64,000 nucleotides of DNA from UBA6176 sp032119375. GTDB lineage: Bacteria; Verrucomicrobiota; Verrucomicrobiia; Limisphaerales; UBA9464. This document shows positions 62,141 to 64,000 of this stretch, piece by piece. Where the stretch lies: the NCBI GenBank assembly GCA_964430505.1, contig CAYSGH010000005.1:40472-104471 (forward strand). The letters run 5' to 3'. The notes below the pieces were generated by a model. The model saw only the letters and a program-made list of their open reading frames with translations, was not told where the DNA came from and made no database searches. The translations under genes and the position numbers were made by a program. Within the stretch, counting starts at the first letter, position 1; each line of letters opens with the position of its first letter.

Positions 62141-63519
62141 TTCATGTCCTCCAACCCGAACTGATGAATCTTCCGGTGCAACGTTCGACGGCTGATCCCG
62201 AGCTTCTTCGCGGCCTCCGTCCGGTTGCCATCGCACGCCTCCAGCGCATGGATCACCAACTGCCGCTCCGCCTCCTTCCACGACAGCCCGCCCGCCGCGA
62301 TCTTCTCCCGCGCCTCGTGGACCACGGCCTCCCCCGGGGCCGCACGCAGGGCCGTTGGAAGGTCCTTCACCCCAACCGTCTCGCCCCGGCACAGCACCAC
62401 CGCGTGTTCCATGGCCGTCCGCAGCTCCCGCACGTTCCCCGGCCACCGATGGCGCAGCAGCGCCTCCATGGCCGCCGTCTCCAACCCCTTCACCTTCTTC
62501 CCGTTCTCCCGCGCATACTCCTGCACGAACGCCATCGCCAACGCCGGGATGTCCGACACCCGCTCGCGCAGGGGCGGCAGGTGGATCGGCACCACCGCCA
62601 GCCGGAAGTAAAGGTCCTCTCGGAACGTCCCCGCCTTCACCATCGCCGCGAGGTCCCTGTTCGTCGCCGCCACCAGCCGCACGTCCGCCGTCAAGGTCTT
62701 CCCCGACCCCAGCCGCTCAAACGTCCGCTCGCCCAGGAAGCGCAGGAGCTTCACCTGCGTCGTCGCGTCAACCTCCCCGATCTCGTCTAGGAACAACGTC
62801 CCGCCCTGCGCCAGCTCCACGCGGCCCGGCCGACGCTCATGCGCCCCCGTGAACGCGCCCTTCTCGTGCCCGAACAACTCGCTCTCTAGCAACGCTGCTG
62901 GAAGCCCCGCGCAATGCACCGCCACCCATGGTCCTCGCGACCGCGTGCTCAACTGGTGGATCGTCTTCGCCACCACCTCCTTGCCCGTCCCGCTCTCCCC
63001 CGTGATCAAGACCGTCGTCCGAGTCGGGGCCACCTGCCGGATCACCTCCATCACCTCACCCAACGCCGGAGACGATCCCACCAACCCCGGCATCCCGTAC
63101 TTCTGGTCCAGCCGCTCGTGCAGCTGCCGGTTCTCTGACTCCAGCCCGCGCCGCTTGAGCGCCCGCTGGATGCGCAGCTCCAGCTCGTCGATCTTCAGGC
63201 GCCCCTTCGCGATGTAGTCGTCCGCGCCCCGCTTCATGGCCTCCACCGCCACGTCCTCCGAACCGTAGGCCGTCATCAGGATGCAGACGGGCGGCTTCGG
63301 AAGCGCCTTGGCGCGGTCGATCAACTGGAACCCGTCCTCGCCCGTCATCCGCAGGTCCGTCAGCAGCACGTCGAACGTTTCCTTTTCCAGCAACCCCCGC
63401 GCGGCCTCCGCTGATTCCGCCAAGTACACGTCGAAGCGGTCCTCCAACGCCGCGCGCAACCCTTCGCGCGTCGTCTTCTCGTCATCCACGATCAACAACG
63501 TCGGACTCACGCGTGCCAT
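62137..63519 (-). CDS. NtrC-type sigma-54-dependent response regulator
   Basis: 460 residues from ATG 63519. Receiver domain 8-120 with D12/D13 and phosphoacceptor Asp55 (LLTDLRM) and MTAYGS. AAA+ domain: GESGTGKE Walker A, FGHEKGAFTGA with the GAFTGA loop that contacts sigma-54, TLFLDEIGE Walker B and VAATNRDLAAMV. C-terminal Fis-type HTH (KKLGISRRTLHRKIHQFG). It activates sigma-54 promoters when phosphorylated; no cognate kinase gene is in the window. Confidence 0.95.
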   Translation of the reverse strand: MARVSPTLLIVDDEKTTREGLRAALEDRFDVYLAESAEAARGLLEKETFDVLLTDLRMTGEDGFQLIDRAKALPKPPVCILMTAYGSEDVAVEAMKRGADDYIAKGRLKIDELELRIQRALKRRGLESENRQLHERLDQKYGMPGLVGSSPALGEVMEVIRQVAPTRTTVLITGESGTGKEVVAKTIHQLSTRSRGPWVAVHCAGLPAALLESELFGHEKGAFTGAHERRPGRVELAQGGTLFLDEIGEVDATTQVKLLRFLGERTFERLGSGKTLTADVRLVAATNRDLAAMVKAGTFREDLYFRLAVVPIHLPPLRERVSDIPALAMAFVQEYARENGKKVKGLETAAMEALLRHRWPGNVRELRTAMEHAVVLCRGETVGVKDLPTALRAAPGEAVVHEAREKIAAGGLSWKEAERQLVIHALEACDGNRTEAAKKLGISRRTLHRKIHQFGLEDMK

Positions 63520-63578
63520 TCTACCCCAACCCGCCCCCCGGTGGCGATGCCGAGTTCTCAAGCGTTGGGTGCACCCGA

Positions 63579-63718
63579 GAGACGGCGGTCGAAATGGGCT
63601 TCAGCGCGAGGAAAGGGCCTTTCCCAACGGGGCGGATGGCCTGTGGGCACGGTTCCGAGGTCTCTCCCTGCGGGTGGGTTCGTGGTGGACTCGGAGGACG
63701 GGTAGCGGGATCTCCTGA
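63579..63718 (+). repeat. Degenerate ~140-bp repeat, copy A
   Basis: Starts GAGACGGCGGTCGAAATGGG and contains CGAGGAAAGGGCC, CCTGCGGGTG and CTCCTGA. Aligns along its length with copy B at 63803-63943; identity is roughly 70% by eye. Confidence 0.65.
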
Positions 63719-63802
63719 AGTGGCGTGGCATGGGTGTCGCGGCATGACGGCGCGAGGTTGGCAACTCCGCGATCGCCAGCGTCGACTCCTCGGCTGACCC
63801 TA

Positions 63803-63943
63803 GAAACGGCAGTCGAAGAGGATTTCAAAACGAGGAAAGGGCCCTCCCATCCGGGAGGATGGGCACACGGGCAGGAACCCAAGGGCTCACCCTGCGAGTG
63901 AGGTCGTGGTGGGCTCGACGCGGCTGTAGGCCGGGTCCCCTGA
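63803..63943 (+). repeat. Degenerate ~140-bp repeat, copy B
   Basis: Starts GAAACGGCAGTCGAAGAGG; shares CGAGGAAAGGGCC, CCTGCGAGTG, TCGTGGTGGGCTCG and CCCCTGA with copy A. Start-to-start distance is 224 bp. Confidence 0.65.
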
Positions 63944-64000
63944 CTCGGCGCACCGGGCATGCGGCATCGCCATCGCCGCGTGAGGGCACGCGGCCTACAG

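Larger units (their letters stand above)
63520..64000. other. Intergenic to window end, 481 bp
   Basis: No protein-coding gene is supported. It holds two degenerate copies of a ~140-bp repeat (63579-63718 and 63803-63943). Confidence 0.6.

Overview
The window looks like a high-GC Verrucomicrobiota chromosome segment, probably from a metagenome-assembled or draft genome. The evidence is the gene content: a planctomycete-type DUF1549 cytochrome protein, two prepilin-like proteins with the FTLIELLVVIAIIAILAG leader, a PEP-CTERM protein, a TIGR04073-like exosortase-associated lipoprotein, ThuA, DUF1080 and DUF6797-type proteins, and a glucose/sorbosone dehydrogenase fused to a diheme cytochrome. 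There is one 100-N scaffold gap, and no rRNA, tRNA, CRISPR array or prophage was seen.

Layout. 1-6 kb: the 5' part of a DUF1549 gene, then a secreted protein made of two DNA-identical 1,415-bp repeats, then a scar where an IS4-type transposase remnant abuts a decayed DUF1549-family gene. 6-14.8 kb: a prepilin-like gene and a long co-directional run: OFA-type transporter, its putative 48-residue partner and a sugar dehydrogenase joined by ATGA overlaps, then cupredoxin, diheme cytochrome c, a second transporter, an N-acetylneuraminate lyase-like enzyme and an N-acylglucosamine 2-epimerase. The last three suggest amino-sugar/sialic acid use. 15-21 kb: TPR protein, accD, M13 peptidase and cysteine desulfurase. 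21.6-28.6 kb (minus): ThuA protein, S9 peptidase, DUF1080 and DUF6797-type proteins, a probable carbohydrate/peptide scavenging cluster.

28.9-35.2 kb is an accessory-looking island. A VapBC-like pair, a BlaI repressor with a very large M56 BlaR1-like sensor and a HicBA-like pair lie in series. Two related MITE-like palindromic elements in opposite orientation bracket the BlaI/M56 genes. Two BlaI-type dyads (TACAnnTGTA) precede blaI. The sensor gene is split only by the assembly gap, and both edges of that gap carry the same 55 bp.

35-52.6 kb: a propeller-like secreted protein with a zinc-ribbon partner, RNase HIII, a tri-modular dehydrogenase/cytochrome, two convergent ABC exporters that share a CTAG at their stops, a 1,224-residue lamin-tail/Ig secreted protein, a second prepilin-like protein, the PEP-CTERM protein and a TetA-like transporter. 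52.8-64 kb is mostly housekeeping: TIGR04073 lipoprotein, ispE, moaE/moaD, dUTPase-like, a sigma-70 factor, the overlapping thiL-tsaE-tsaB-rnhB-yraN run, a GT39-like membrane glycosyltransferase overlapping an NtrC-type regulator, and a terminal non-coding stretch with two degenerate copies of a ~140-bp repeat.
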